From contig FNZT01000015.1 of NCBI GenBank assembly GCA_900109435.1, forward strand, positions 22,532-86,531: a DNA stretch of 64,000 nt, read 5' to 3'. The translations under genes and the position numbers were made by a program. Shown here piece after piece: positions 51,374 through 59,454 of the stretch (positions are counted from its first letter, which is position 1; the number at the start of each line of letters is the position of its first letter). The stretch comes from Ruminococcus sp. YRD2003 (GTDB taxonomy: Bacteria; Bacillota; Clostridia; Oscillospirales; Ruminococcaceae). Below the pieces are notes generated by a model, which was given only the letters and a program-made list of their open reading frames with translations, was not told the origin of the DNA and did not search any database.

Positions 51374-53725
51374 ATGAGCGAAATGACCGGTTTGCAGAAT
51401 GAAGAACTCAAAATCAGAGAGGTCGCTGAACGTATCTCGCATCTGCGTGAGGACCTCGGGCTGTCCGTCGAGGATATGGCGGAAAAGACAGGCTATCCCG
51501 TCGAGGAATATTGCAGGCTTGAGGCGGGTGAGCAGGATTTCAGCTTCACTTTCATCTACAAGTGCGCCAATACCTTCAATGTCGATATAACCGAGCTTAT
51601 GGAGGGCAGCAGCCCCGAGCTCAGAGGCTATACCGTTACGAGAAAAGGGGAGGGGGTTCCGATAGTCCGCAGAAAGGGCTTCGCCTATAACCGCCTCGCT
51701 CCGCGATTCAAAAACAAGACCGTCGAGCCTTTCCATGTCGTTATCCCGTTCTCCGAGGAGGCGCTCTCTCAGCCGCTCCATATGGCGAGCCATGCGGGAC
51801 AGGAAATGGATATCGTTTTAAAGGGGACTATGCGTATCACCGTCGGTTCGCATACCGAGATACTCCATGAGGGCGACAGCATCTATTACGACAGCTCGCT
51901 CCCGCATGACGAGGTCGCACTCGGCGGCGAGGACTGCGAGATATACGCTTTCGTTACTGCTCCGAGAGGTGCGGCGGGAATGTCCGAATATAAGGAGCAT
52001 ATCGCTGAACATCACCTCACTAATGTCGACAAGGCAGGTCTGCTGCACCCCGTTGCCGAGAGATTCGTCAAGTGCGAGACCACCGAGGAGGGTATACTCA
52101 GTGCGGTGAACTTTGAGAATCAGGATAAGTTCAACTTCGCTTACGATATCGTTGACGCTATGGCTGAGAAATGTCCCGACAAGACCGCGATGATCTATGT
52201 CGACGTCAACAAGAACGAGCGCCGCTTCACTTTCAAGGATATCAAGAGATATTCCTGCCAGACTGCCAACTACTTCAAGTCGCTCGGTATCAGGAAGGGC
52301 GACCGCGTTATGCTCATTCTCAAGAGGCATTATCAGTTCTGGTTCTCGATAATCGCGCTCCACCGTATCGGTGCCCTCGTTATCCCTGCGTCAAATATGC
52401 TCAAGGAGCATGACCTCGTTTATCGCTTCAACTCCGCTGAGGTCTCTGCTATCGTCTGCACTGCCGACGGGGACGTCTCGGATGAGGTCGATAAGGCTTG
52501 CGCGTCGTCTCCGACACTTAAGACCAAGGTCATGGTCAACGGTAAGCGCGACGGCTGGCACGACTTCAATGAGGAGCTTCCCGCCTACAGCACCCACTTC
52601 GAGCGCACGGCTGAGACTCCCTGCGGCACCGATCCTATGCTCATCTTCTTCAGCTCGGGTACTTCGGGCAATCCCAAGCTCGTTCTACACAGCTATCAGT
52701 ACCCGCTCGGTCACTATGTGACTGCCCGCTACTGGCAGAATGCCGACCCGAACGGTCTGCACTTCACTATCTCCGATACGGGCTGGGGAAAGGCTCTGTG
52801 GGGCAAGCTCTACGGGCAGTGGATGTGCGAGGCGGCTGTGTTCGTCTACGATTTCGACCGCTTCCACGCTGATGATATCCTCCCCATGTTCAGGAAGTAC
52901 AATATCACTTCTTTCTGCGCTCCTCCGACTATGTACAGATTCTTCATCAAGGAGGACCTCTCCAAGTATGACCTTTCGTCGCTGAAATATGCCTGCATTG
53001 CGGGTGAAGCCCTCAATCCCGAGGTGTTCCACCAGTTCTACAAAGCCACGGGCATCAAGCTCATGGAGGGCTTCGGTCAGACCGAAACTACCCTCTCTAT
53101 CGCTAACGTGGTCGGTATGGAGCCTAAGCCAGGCAGTATGGGCAAGCCAAATCCTCAGTACAACGTGCAGGTGCTGCTGCCTGACGGTACGCCCGCAAAG
53201 ATCGGTGAAACAGGCGAGATATGCATAAAGCTCAAGGATAACAGTGCTGCGGGATTCGGCGTTCCAGGGCTGGCGCTGTGTTACTTCGGGGACGAGGCGA
53301 ACACCGCAGAGACCTGGCGCGACGGCTATTACCACACGGGCGATACCGCGTGGGTTGACGAGGACGGCTATTTCTGGTACGTCGGTCGTGTTGACGACGT
53401 CATCAAGTCCTCGGGCTACCGTATCGGACCTTTCGAGATAGAGAGCGTCCTCATGGAGCTGCCGTATGTGCTCGAATGTGCGGTCACGGGCGTTCCCGAT
53501 GAGATACGCGGTCAGGTCGTCAAGGCTACTATCGTGCTCACTAAGGACAAGGTGGGCTCCGATGAGCTCGTCAGGGAGATAAAGGACTACGTCAAGGCGC
53601 ATACCGCGCCTTACAAGTACCCGAGAGTCGTCGAGTTCGTTGCCGAGCTCCCCAAGACCGTCGGAAGCGGTAAGATCCGCCGCGCGGCTATCCGTGAAAT
53701 GGACAAGGCTAAGTATCAGAAGTAA
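51374..53725 (+). CDS. XRE-cupin-AMP-binding acyl-CoA synthetase fusion
   Basis: A 783-residue three-part protein. Residues 12-65 are an XRE helix-turn-helix (IREVAERISHLREDLGLSV, then EEYCRLEAGEQDF). Residues 100-190 are a cupin (MDIVLKGTMRITVGSHTEIL, HEGDSIYYDSSLPHDEVAL). Residues 230-780 are an ANL adenylating domain with FSSGTSGNPKLV, GFGQTETT, YHTGDTAWVDEDGY and the catalytic Lys in GSGKIRRAAIR. The C-terminal part is a full acyl-CoA synthetase of the medium-chain type. It would activate a carboxylic acid with ATP and CoA, while the front end senses or regulates. T-box control hints at an amino-acid-derived acid as substrate. Confidence 0.85.
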   Translation: MSEMTGLQNEELKIREVAERISHLREDLGLSVEDMAEKTGYPVEEYCRLEAGEQDFSFTFIYKCANTFNVDITELMEGSSPELRGYTVTRKGEGVPIVRRKGFAYNRLAPRFKNKTVEPFHVVIPFSEEALSQPLHMASHAGQEMDIVLKGTMRITVGSHTEILHEGDSIYYDSSLPHDEVALGGEDCEIYAFVTAPRGAAGMSEYKEHIAEHHLTNVDKAGLLHPVAERFVKCETTEEGILSAVNFENQDKFNFAYDIVDAMAEKCPDKTAMIYVDVNKNERRFTFKDIKRYSCQTANYFKSLGIRKGDRVMLILKRHYQFWFSIIALHRIGALVIPASNMLKEHDLVYRFNSAEVSAIVCTADGDVSDEVDKACASSPTLKTKVMVNGKRDGWHDFNEELPAYSTHFERTAETPCGTDPMLIFFSSGTSGNPKLVLHSYQYPLGHYVTARYWQNADPNGLHFTISDTGWGKALWGKLYGQWMCEAAVFVYDFDRFHADDILPMFRKYNITSFCAPPTMYRFFIKEDLSKYDLSSLKYACIAGEALNPEVFHQFYKATGIKLMEGFGQTETTLSIANVVGMEPKPGSMGKPNPQYNVQVLLPDGTPAKIGETGEICIKLKDNSAAGFGVPGLALCYFGDEANTAETWRDGYYHTGDTAWVDEDGYFWYVGRVDDVIKSSGYRIGPFEIESVLMELPYVLECAVTGVPDEIRGQVVKATIVLTKDKVGSDELVREIKDYVKAHTAPYKYPRVVEFVAELPKTVGSGKIRRAAIREMDKAKYQK

Positions 53726-53729
53726 AAAC

Positions 53730-53761
53730 AAGGCATTGCAGGTCGGTACCTGCAATGCCTT
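53730..53761. terminator. Bidirectional terminator
   Basis: AAGGCATTGCAGGT (53730-53743) pairs with ACCTGCAATGCCTT (53748-53761), 14 perfect pairs, between the synthetase and the minus-strand peptide gene. Confidence 0.88.
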
Positions 53762-53770
53762 TTGTGCTTA

Positions 53771-54073
53771 TTATTGAATCCACTTTTTTCCTGTTTTTGA
53801 ATTGATCCTGATGGACAGATCAATGTCTTTTCCAAAACGTTTCTTATACTCATCCATGCTGATGATCTCTCTGCTTACATTAAGATCGAGGGCAGTTCTT
53901 TTGGCTGATTCTGTAGAATAACAGTCTGAATCTAATATCTCACCCGTTTTATCATCAACAATTCGATAGTCACGCGCAAAACCACAGTCAACTATGAGAC
54001 CGCCGCTTATTCCTTCGAGCTGTTCCAGGTCGAGTTCTTCGTTTTCAAGGTTTTTGTTCATTTCATCAGTCAT
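53771..54073 (-). CDS. Orphan double-glycine leader peptide, possible RiPP or bacteriocin precursor
   Basis: A 100-residue protein with an acidic leader ELDLEQLEGISGG that fits the double-glycine leaders cut by C39 peptidase transporters. The 75 residues after GG (LIVDCGFARDYRIVDD ... INSKTGKKWIQ) contain two Cys and are longer than a typical bacteriocin. A strong AAAAGGAGG precedes the ATG. No modification enzyme, C39 transporter or immunity gene is nearby, so export must rely on a system elsewhere. It could also be a signalling peptide precursor. Confidence 0.65.
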   Translation of the reverse strand: MTDEMNKNLENEELDLEQLEGISGGLIVDCGFARDYRIVDDKTGEILDSDCYSTESAKRTALDLNVSREIISMDEYKKRFGKDIDLSIRINSKTGKKWIQ

Positions 54074-54461
54074 AATAGTGACCTCCTTTTAGTTTGTTGA
54101 GTTGTGTTGCTCTATGTGTTAATTATACATATTCACGTAGAAAAGTCAACTGTTATTATCAAGGATTAACGGTTTGTTTATAATTCTTGTAGATGAAAAT
54201 AAAACAGCAATATGCGTTTTGTGCATATTGCTGTTTATTGAGTTTATCAGCGCAGGCTGGTTTATTTCATACATTAACATATAATTGATAAAAAAGCAAC
54301 AGGCGCGGCGAAAAAGTATGCGGTCAAATCACCTATGCCGCGAAATCGGCAGCGCGGACACCACGCTTATATCATATTATGTCTGGAATAGCAAGGATGC
54401 GCGGCGATATACTTCCGTTCCTGAGAACTCAGCCGCGACACAGGCTGCGGCGACACGCCGC
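54074..54461. other. 388-bp gap with a terminator
   Basis: AAACAGCAATATGC (54202-54215) and GCATATTGCTGTTT (54223-54236) form a 14-bp terminator, T-rich on both sides, for the minus-strand unit ending at 54462. The similar phrases ACACCACGCTTATATCATA (near 54357) and ACACGCCGCTTATATCATA (near 54453) form a short imperfect direct repeat. No supported gene. Confidence 0.6.
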
Positions 54462-55613
54462 TTATATCATAAAATCGGCGACTTTCGGGAGAAGCTCCGC
54501 GATATGCTCCTGCGAACGGCGTATGCGCTTTTCGCCAAGCTCGCCGTTCTTCATGTCCGTTATCGCAAGCAGATACAGGAAGCGTATCGTCGCAAGCAGC
54601 TGTATCTTGTCGTTTATCACGGATAGCGCGGACTTGTCGGCAGTATCGAAATAATTCTCCAATATGCTGTTCCATATCGGCTTCCCGAGATCATCGCGAA
54701 TGCCGAGAAAACTGCTCAGATTATCGGGACAGTCTTCGCTGAATGCTATGTATGTAACGTATAGTGCCTGAAGGTCGAATATCGGCTGACCTGTTGCTAT
54801 GGTCTCCATATCAATGAGCATCGGCTCGCCTTCGACAAGCAGCACGTTCTTCATCTGGAAATCGCCGTGTACCATATGCAGGTCGTCGGGCATCGCCGAA
54901 AGAAGCTCTTTGAGCCTGTCATGCTGCTCCTGTGTGATGTACTCCCTTATGACTTCAAGATAGCCGATGAAGCTGTCTTTTGCCTTGGGTATCGTGTCGG
55001 CGTCCATTTCAGCACTGTGGACGACCTTCAGAAAATCAACGTATTTATGCATCAGTGCGTCGAAATTTTCGGGCTCGTTTATGAGGTGGTCGTTGAATGA
55101 ACTCGCCCTCAGAAGCTCAAATACCGAGCCGTATTTGTCGCCGACCTTGACTATATCATATGAGATAGCAGTGGGGACTCCCTTGACAAATGCCCGCTTC
55201 GCAAGGCGCTGTTCATTCTTTATCATCGGTACGCTGTCGGGGGAATGGTAGACCTTGACTATGGTCTCAGGGTCAATGCGGTATACGGTGCCGTAAAAGC
55301 CTTTGCCGATGACCTCACAGCCGTCGACCGACAACTCGCGGAGACGCTTCTCGACCTTGAATATCTCCGTAAAGCCTGTCATCTCGAGTATTTCAAATAC
55401 GTCCGATGATGCATTGAATATCCGCATTTCTGCGGAGACTGTTTTTCGCGCTCTCATCAGGACACGCAGTCCTGCACTGGATATGTATTCGAGCTCCGAA
55501 GCTTCAAAGGCATTTTCGTTTTCCGCCGAGAGCTGAGGCATTATTCTCTGCTCCCATTCAGATGCGTTGCCCGTATCTATCCTTCCTGTCAGTTTTATGA
55601 TGTTTGTTCCCAT
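54462..55613 (-). CDS. STAS domain fused to an aminoglycoside-phosphotransferase-like kinase
   Basis: A 383-residue fusion. Residues 1-90 are a STAS domain (IIKLTGRIDTGN, LEYISSAGLRVLMRAR), the fold of anti-sigma factor antagonists, with the Ser of the SSAGLR motif available for phosphorylation. Residues 95-370 are a protein-kinase-like phosphotransferase of the APH/choline kinase type: GKGFYGTVYRI glycine loop, catalytic HGDFQMKNVLL and metal-binding LIDMET. The kinase might act on the attached STAS Ser or on a small molecule. It begins 3 nt before the flavin reductase stop in the same direction. Confidence 0.82.
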   Translation of the reverse strand: MGTNIIKLTGRIDTGNASEWEQRIMPQLSAENENAFEASELEYISSAGLRVLMRARKTVSAEMRIFNASSDVFEILEMTGFTEIFKVEKRLRELSVDGCEVIGKGFYGTVYRIDPETIVKVYHSPDSVPMIKNEQRLAKRAFVKGVPTAISYDIVKVGDKYGSVFELLRASSFNDHLINEPENFDALMHKYVDFLKVVHSAEMDADTIPKAKDSFIGYLEVIREYITQEQHDRLKELLSAMPDDLHMVHGDFQMKNVLLVEGEPMLIDMETIATGQPIFDLQALYVTYIAFSEDCPDNLSSFLGIRDDLGKPIWNSILENYFDTADKSALSVINDKIQLLATIRFLYLLAITDMKNGELGEKRIRRSQEHIAELLPKVADFMI

Positions 55614-55616
55614 AAG

Positions 55617-56174
55617 CTATACCCCCATTTCAGGTATATTGTCTATTGCGTCAGTTAGTATTTTTTCTGCGTCCATGCCCTCGATATCAAGCATTTCTGC
55701 CTTTATCAGCTTCGTTTTTTTGATGCCGAAGCAGGTCTCGGCGACTGCCTTGATGTAGCCGTAGCTGAAATCAGGGATATACGGTCCGCCTGCTGTGGTG
55801 ACGTATATCAGCTCGTCTGCCTTGCACATCCCTATGGGCATTCCGTCTGCGCCGTAGCGTGAAACTATCCCTACCGCGTATATGTTTTCTATGTAGACTT
55901 TCAGCAGTGACGGGAAAGAGCCGTCCCAGAACGGGGCGGAAATGACTATTCTGTCAGCCTCGGCAAACTGCCTTGCATACCGAAGCATAGGGGCGTCAAA
56001 TGCGCCGCTCGCGAGGAGCTCCGTCCTCTTTTCGAGCATTTCCTCCGTCAGCGGGCTTATGTCCTCGGCAGGGAGAAAAAGCTCGGTGTATTCGCCCATT
56101 TTTTCAAGGACAGCTCTTGCAAGTCTGTCTGTGCGCGATCCCTTCCGTACACAACTGTTGATATATAAGATCAT
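55617..56174 (-). CDS. Flavodoxin-fold NAD(P)H oxidoreductase
   Basis: A 185-residue flavodoxin-like quinone/azo reductase. The FMN phosphate site follows the first strand (YINSCVRKGSRTDRLA), with ISAPFWDGSFPSLLKVYI and TTAGGPYIPDFSYGY matching the family flavin loops. It probably uses NAD(P)H to reduce quinones, azo or nitro compounds. First in a two-gene minus-strand unit with the STAS-kinase. Confidence 0.88.
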   Translation of the reverse strand: MILYINSCVRKGSRTDRLARAVLEKMGEYTELFLPAEDISPLTEEMLEKRTELLASGAFDAPMLRYARQFAEADRIVISAPFWDGSFPSLLKVYIENIYAVGIVSRYGADGMPIGMCKADELIYVTTAGGPYIPDFSYGYIKAVAETCFGIKKTKLIKAEMLDIEGMDAEKILTDAIDNIPEMGV

Positions 56175-56336
56175 TGTTCATCACTCCCTGTGGCTCTTTT
56201 ATCCTGTCTGTCCTGCTTTTGCAGCATATCGCAGACGTTTTGCTCGGAGCATTCGCTCTGTTTCAAGAACCGCATTCTCGGTTCGGCGTCCTTTTTCTTT
56301 ATTATACATCAATAGTCTCTGAAAATCAACAGTTAT

Positions 56337-56600
56337 TCATTGATTGATAGCATAATCACTTCCTGCCACATGAAATTCCTCTCTTGAGACTTCTGCTTTG
56401 GCAAGTCGTCGTTTTTTTGCTTCGGCGTAGAACTGCTCATAGGCATAGCTCATTTTCGTGACATATTCATGGTTGAAATTCTCGTATCGTGTCCCTGCTG
56501 CCTTATCGATCAGAAAAGTGAATGTATCACGATGCTGATACAGCAAGCTGAACAGCGGTATCAAATTATTATCAGATCGGAGCATCCTGAGCAAAACGGA
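56337..56600 (-). pseudogene. Remnant of a TetR-family regulator, C-terminal half
   Basis: The open frame encodes the ligand domain only: LFSLLYQHRDTFTFLIDKAAGTRYENF is split here between LYQHRDTFTFLID and AGTRYENFNHEY, typical of TetR C-terminal regions. The helix-turn-helix half is missing; upstream the frame runs into the promoter of the next operon. The rest of the gap from 56175 holds nothing I can support. Confidence 0.6.
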
Positions 56601-56601
56601 G

Positions 56602-56630
56602 TTGAAACATCTTTCTGTTTGTAGTATAAT
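56602..56630 (+). promoter_or_regulatory. Promoter of the ECF S component operon
   Basis: TTGAAA at 56602-56607, TATAAT at 56625-56630, 17-nt spacer. Confidence 0.75.
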
Positions 56631-56672
56631 ATGTGATGGTCTTGGACGCAAGACTTTATTTTATGGCAGTGG

Positions 56673-56688
56673 GTTAGTAAAGTCTAAC
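56673..56688. promoter_or_regulatory. GTTAG-N6-CTAAC operator, second locus
   Basis: GGTTAG-TAAAGT-CTAACC lies between promoter and ribosome site of the ECF gene and matches the operator at 26635-26650. It links the two loci to one regulator, plausibly iron-responsive. Confidence 0.65.
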
Positions 56689-56704
56689 CAAATCGGAGGT
56701 AATT

Positions 56705-57271
56705 ATGAAAGGTAAAGATCTGATCAACATCGGTATTTTCTCAGCGATCTATTTTGTGATCGTGTTCATTATCGCTATGCTCGGCATGATTCCGATCTTT
56801 CTGCCGCTGCTGTCGGTGCTTGTCCCGATATTCGGCGGTATCCCGTTTATGCTCTTCCTGACAAAGGTCAAGAAATTCGGTATGATATGGATAATGAGCA
56901 TCATCATGGGCATTCTGATGCTTCTGACCGGTATGAGCTGGCCGCCGCTTGCGGTATCGGTATTCACCGGACTGCTCGCAGAACTGATCTATAAAAGCGG
57001 AAACTATAAGAGTGCAGCAAAGGCTGTCATCACAAACGGCGTATTCAGCCTGTGGGTCGCAGCGAACTATCTGCCGCTGTTTTTCGCTGCGGAGAAATAC
57101 TGGGCTTCCCGTCAGAATTTCGGACAGGATTACATCGACACCGTTACAAAACTGATGCCGACATGGATGTGTGCTGTTACATTTATTGCAGCGTTTGTAT
57201 GCGGCATCATCGGCGGGCTGATCGGCAGACGACTGATGAAAAAGCATTTTGAAAAGGCGGGGATCGCATGA
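56705..57271 (+). CDS. MptD-family ECF transporter S component
   Basis: A 188-residue membrane protein with five or six transmembrane helices, of the Trep_Strep/MptD family of putative substrate-capture subunits of ECF importers. Visible marks are DLINIGIFSAIYFVIVF, the loop FGGIPFMLFLTKVKKFG and the end GLIGRRLMKKHFEKAG. It overlaps the AraC gene by an ATGA. In many Firmicutes this gene heads an operon with an AraC regulator and paired ABC exporter-type importers linked to iron or siderophore uptake; here the ABC part is cut off. Confidence 0.85.
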   Translation: MKGKDLINIGIFSAIYFVIVFIIAMLGMIPIFLPLLSVLVPIFGGIPFMLFLTKVKKFGMIWIMSIIMGILMLLTGMSWPPLAVSVFTGLLAELIYKSGNYKSAAKAVITNGVFSLWVAANYLPLFFAAEKYWASRQNFGQDYIDTVTKLMPTWMCAVTFIAAFVCGIIGGLIGRRLMKKHFEKAGIA

Positions 57272-58245
57272 GCCGTGACATTTTTGACACACTGGATAAA
57301 GCCAGCTTCGGCTCTAATGTTCATGAGATCGCAGCCGAGGGCGAGTGCCGTGTGCTGCTCCTCGATGATGAATCGGGCGAGGGGTTCATGACGATGTACC
57401 GTGTGTTTGACGGTATATATCTTATGTATAATGATTTTCACATGAAGCACTGTGTTTCGGAATATCAGAATGCGGATACGGTGCTTTGCATCGACCACTG
57501 CCGCGAGGGACGCATCGAACATGAAAACACCCTCGGCGAGCGATACTATATGGAGGCAGGCGATCTGCGAATCGACAAACGTGTGCATCATGCAGGCAGA
57601 GTCGAACTGCCGCTTTCCCACTATCACGGCATAACCATAGGTTTTATGCAAGGGGCTGCGCAGGGATCGCTCCGTCATGAGATGCCGTTCCTTTCGGTTG
57701 ATCCGCAGATGCTCGGCGAAAAGTTCTGCCCTGAGAATAAGGAATTTCTGCTCCGTACAAATGAGCAGCTGAATGTTGTTTTTTCACAGCTTTACCATAC
57801 GCCTGAGAGTATGAGACTTGGATTTTTCAGGGTGAAGATCGCAGAGCTGCTTCTGCTGCTTTCTGCCCTTGACACTGCTGCAAATTCAGAACAGCGGCAG
57901 TATTTTCCTGCAAGCCAGACCGCTAAGATCAAGGAGATACATTCTCTTATCACGAGCAGACCCGATAAGACTTTCACAGTCGAGGAGCTTTCCGAAATAT
58001 CGGGTATGCCGCCTGCATCACTGAGAAAGGTTTTTAAGGCTGTATACGGCACACCTGTGTATCAGTACATCAAGAGCTACAAGATGAAAGCGGCAGCGGA
58101 AATGCTGATCTCTGATCGGAGAATGAATATTGCGGACATTGCACAGCGGCTCGGATATGACAATGCTTCTAAATTCTCGGCGGCTTTCCGTGATGTCATG
58201 GGCGTGTCACCGCAGAATTATCGCAACAGACAGGAGGATATCTAA
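57268..58245 (+). CDS. AraC-family transcriptional regulator
   Basis: A 325-residue regulator. The C-terminal 100 residues carry the two AraC helix-turn-helix units (FTVEELSEISGMPPASLRKV, then MNIADIAQRLGYDNASKFSA with the end GVSPQNYR). The N-terminal 200 residues resemble the ligand domain of YbtA/iron-type regulators, with no clear cupin. ATGA overlap with the ECF gene and 1-nt overlap with the truncated ABC gene show one operon. Probably activates the operon with an iron chelate as ligand; inferred. Confidence 0.88.
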   Translation: MSRDIFDTLDKASFGSNVHEIAAEGECRVLLLDDESGEGFMTMYRVFDGIYLMYNDFHMKHCVSEYQNADTVLCIDHCREGRIEHENTLGERYYMEAGDLRIDKRVHHAGRVELPLSHYHGITIGFMQGAAQGSLRHEMPFLSVDPQMLGEKFCPENKEFLLRTNEQLNVVFSQLYHTPESMRLGFFRVKIAELLLLLSALDTAANSEQRQYFPASQTAKIKEIHSLITSRPDKTFTVEELSEISGMPPASLRKVFKAVYGTPVYQYIKSYKMKAAAEMLISDRRMNIADIAQRLGYDNASKFSAAFRDVMGVSPQNYRNRQEDI

Positions 58246-58388
58246 TGGGGAAGGATCAGAACGGCTCTTTCGGCTGGCTGCTCAGGCAGTCGGGTGAGCG
58301 AAAAGGAAAGTTTGCCGCAAGCGTGATACTTGCGGCGATCAGTATGCTCTGCGGTATCGTGCCGTACTATTTTATTGCCCGTACGGTC
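58245..58388 (+). pseudogene. ABC transporter gene cut after 48 codons
   Basis: The start (GSFGWLLRQSGERKGKF, ILAAISMLCGIVPYYFIART) is the first transmembrane helix of a siderophore-type ABC half-transporter. Homology stops near 58388; the next bases belong to an unrelated frame. The other 500 or so codons are lost, so the iron-import operon is broken here. Confidence 0.7.
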
Positions 58389-58618
58389 TCGACGACACGC
58401 CCTACTATAATAGTATGCACGAAGAAATACTGCTTGCTTACTGTGGCTGCTACGGAGTTGACAGTGAAGACGTTGAGCTCCTTCTGGAGTATGGCTACAC
58501 ATGCGACGAGATTGAAGAGATGCTTATGGACACTGACCTGCTCCATGAAGCTCTTCGTTATGTGAAGTATATGTGTGGGGAAAGCTTGTATGAGAGCTGC
58601 TACGGAGGAGCGTGGTAA
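58389..58618 (+). pseudogene. 5'-truncated small acidic protein gene joined to the ABC fragment
   Basis: From about 58389 a different frame runs DDTPYYNS, then ATG at 58415 and a 67-residue acidic, Cys- and Tyr-containing sequence (EEILLAYCGCYGVDSEDVE ... ESLYESCYGGAW) to 58618. The in-frame sense sequence before the ATG suggests the original gene was longer and was cut at the junction. It may still be translated from 58415. Family not recognised; probably mobile-element cargo. Confidence 0.5.
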
Positions 58619-58619
58619 A

Positions 58620-58730
58620 GTCCCAAAAAGTTTACTTTATGGGACACCTGAAAAATAGCGAAAAAAGCGTTCCGAAAAGTGGTGTTTTGACTTTTGAGAC
58701 GTTCCGAAAGTCGCCACCACTTTTTGGGAC
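58620..58730. repeat. Inverted and direct repeats upstream of the recombinase, candidate res site
   Basis: GTCCCAAAAAGT (58620-58631) is the exact inverse of ACTTTTTGGGAC (58719-58730). Inside, AAAAGTGGTG faces CACCACTTTT, and GCGTTCCGAAAAGT repeats as ACGTTCCGAAAGTC. Clustered 12-bp elements just before a serine recombinase gene are what a resolvase recombination site looks like. Confidence 0.55.
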
Positions 58731-58744
58731 AGATTGGAGGTAAA

Positions 58745-59344
58745 ATGGATAACCGTGTATATGGATATGCCCGTGTTTCTACGCGGGAACAGAATGAAGA
58801 CAGACAAATCGAAGCTCTTACGAAGTTCGGGGTACCTGTATAGAACATTATCATCGATAAAGCATCGGGAAAGGACACGGAGCGTGAGGGCTATCAGTAT
58901 CTCAAACGTCAGATACTCCGTAAGGGAGATACGCTTGTTATCAAAGAATTGGACAGGCTCAGCCGTAACAAGTCTGACATCAAACGCGAGCTTGAGCAGT
59001 TCAAAGAAATGGGAGTTCGGGTAAAGATACTGGATATTCCTACTACACTCACAGACTTTCCGCCGGAGCAGGCTTGGGTACTCGAAATGATAAATGTTAT
59101 CCTGATTGAAGTGCTCGGTGCTATAGCTGAAAACGAGCGTAACAAGATACGAGCTCGTCAGCGCGAGGGCATTGAAGCTGCCAAAAAGAAAAATGTCCGC
59201 TTTGGTCGTCCGCCAAGACCCCTACCTGATAATTGGCGTGAGGTGCTGGCGGAAGTTCGTTGCGGAAACAAAAAGCCTGTGGAAGCAATGAGGAAGCTTG
59301 GTATCTCCAGGTCATGCTACTACAGACTTATCAATAGAATATAA
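58745..59344 (+). pseudogene. Serine recombinase (resolvase/invertase family) with in-frame TAG
   Basis: The frame encodes a 199-codon resolvase: YGYARVSTREQNEDRQ with the catalytic Ser, then TAG at 58841-58843, then DKASGKDTEREGY, LDRLSRNKSDI, ENERNKIRARQREGI and a C-terminal helix-turn-helix (VEAMRKLGISRSCYYRL). Everything is present except codon 33, where relatives have a sense residue before N-I-I-I-D. The product is probably inactive unless the TAG is read through. AGGTAAA-type ribosome site at 58738. A terminator (CTGCCCC/GGGGCAG, 59359-59377) follows. Confidence 0.8.
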
Positions 59345-59454
59345 AAGAGTTTTAAGGTCTGCCCCTTTATGGGGCAGCTCAGAAAAAAATTGCAAGAAAA
59401 AAAGTGGTTAAAGTGGTAATCATTCTATGCCTGATTCTTCTGATAGAAGCTCAG

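Noticed and set aside
52685-53755. 356-codon minus-strand ORF
   Set aside because: Antisense to the acyl-CoA synthetase, which has all adenylation motifs.
54285-54626. 113-codon plus-strand ORF
   Set aside because: Starts in a gap without a ribosome site and runs antisense into the STAS-kinase gene.
13744-58843. Genome-wide TAG recoding, from two in-frame amber codons
   Set aside because: TAG ends normal genes at 3844-3846 and 6650-6652, so the two cases are better seen as separate nonsense mutations.
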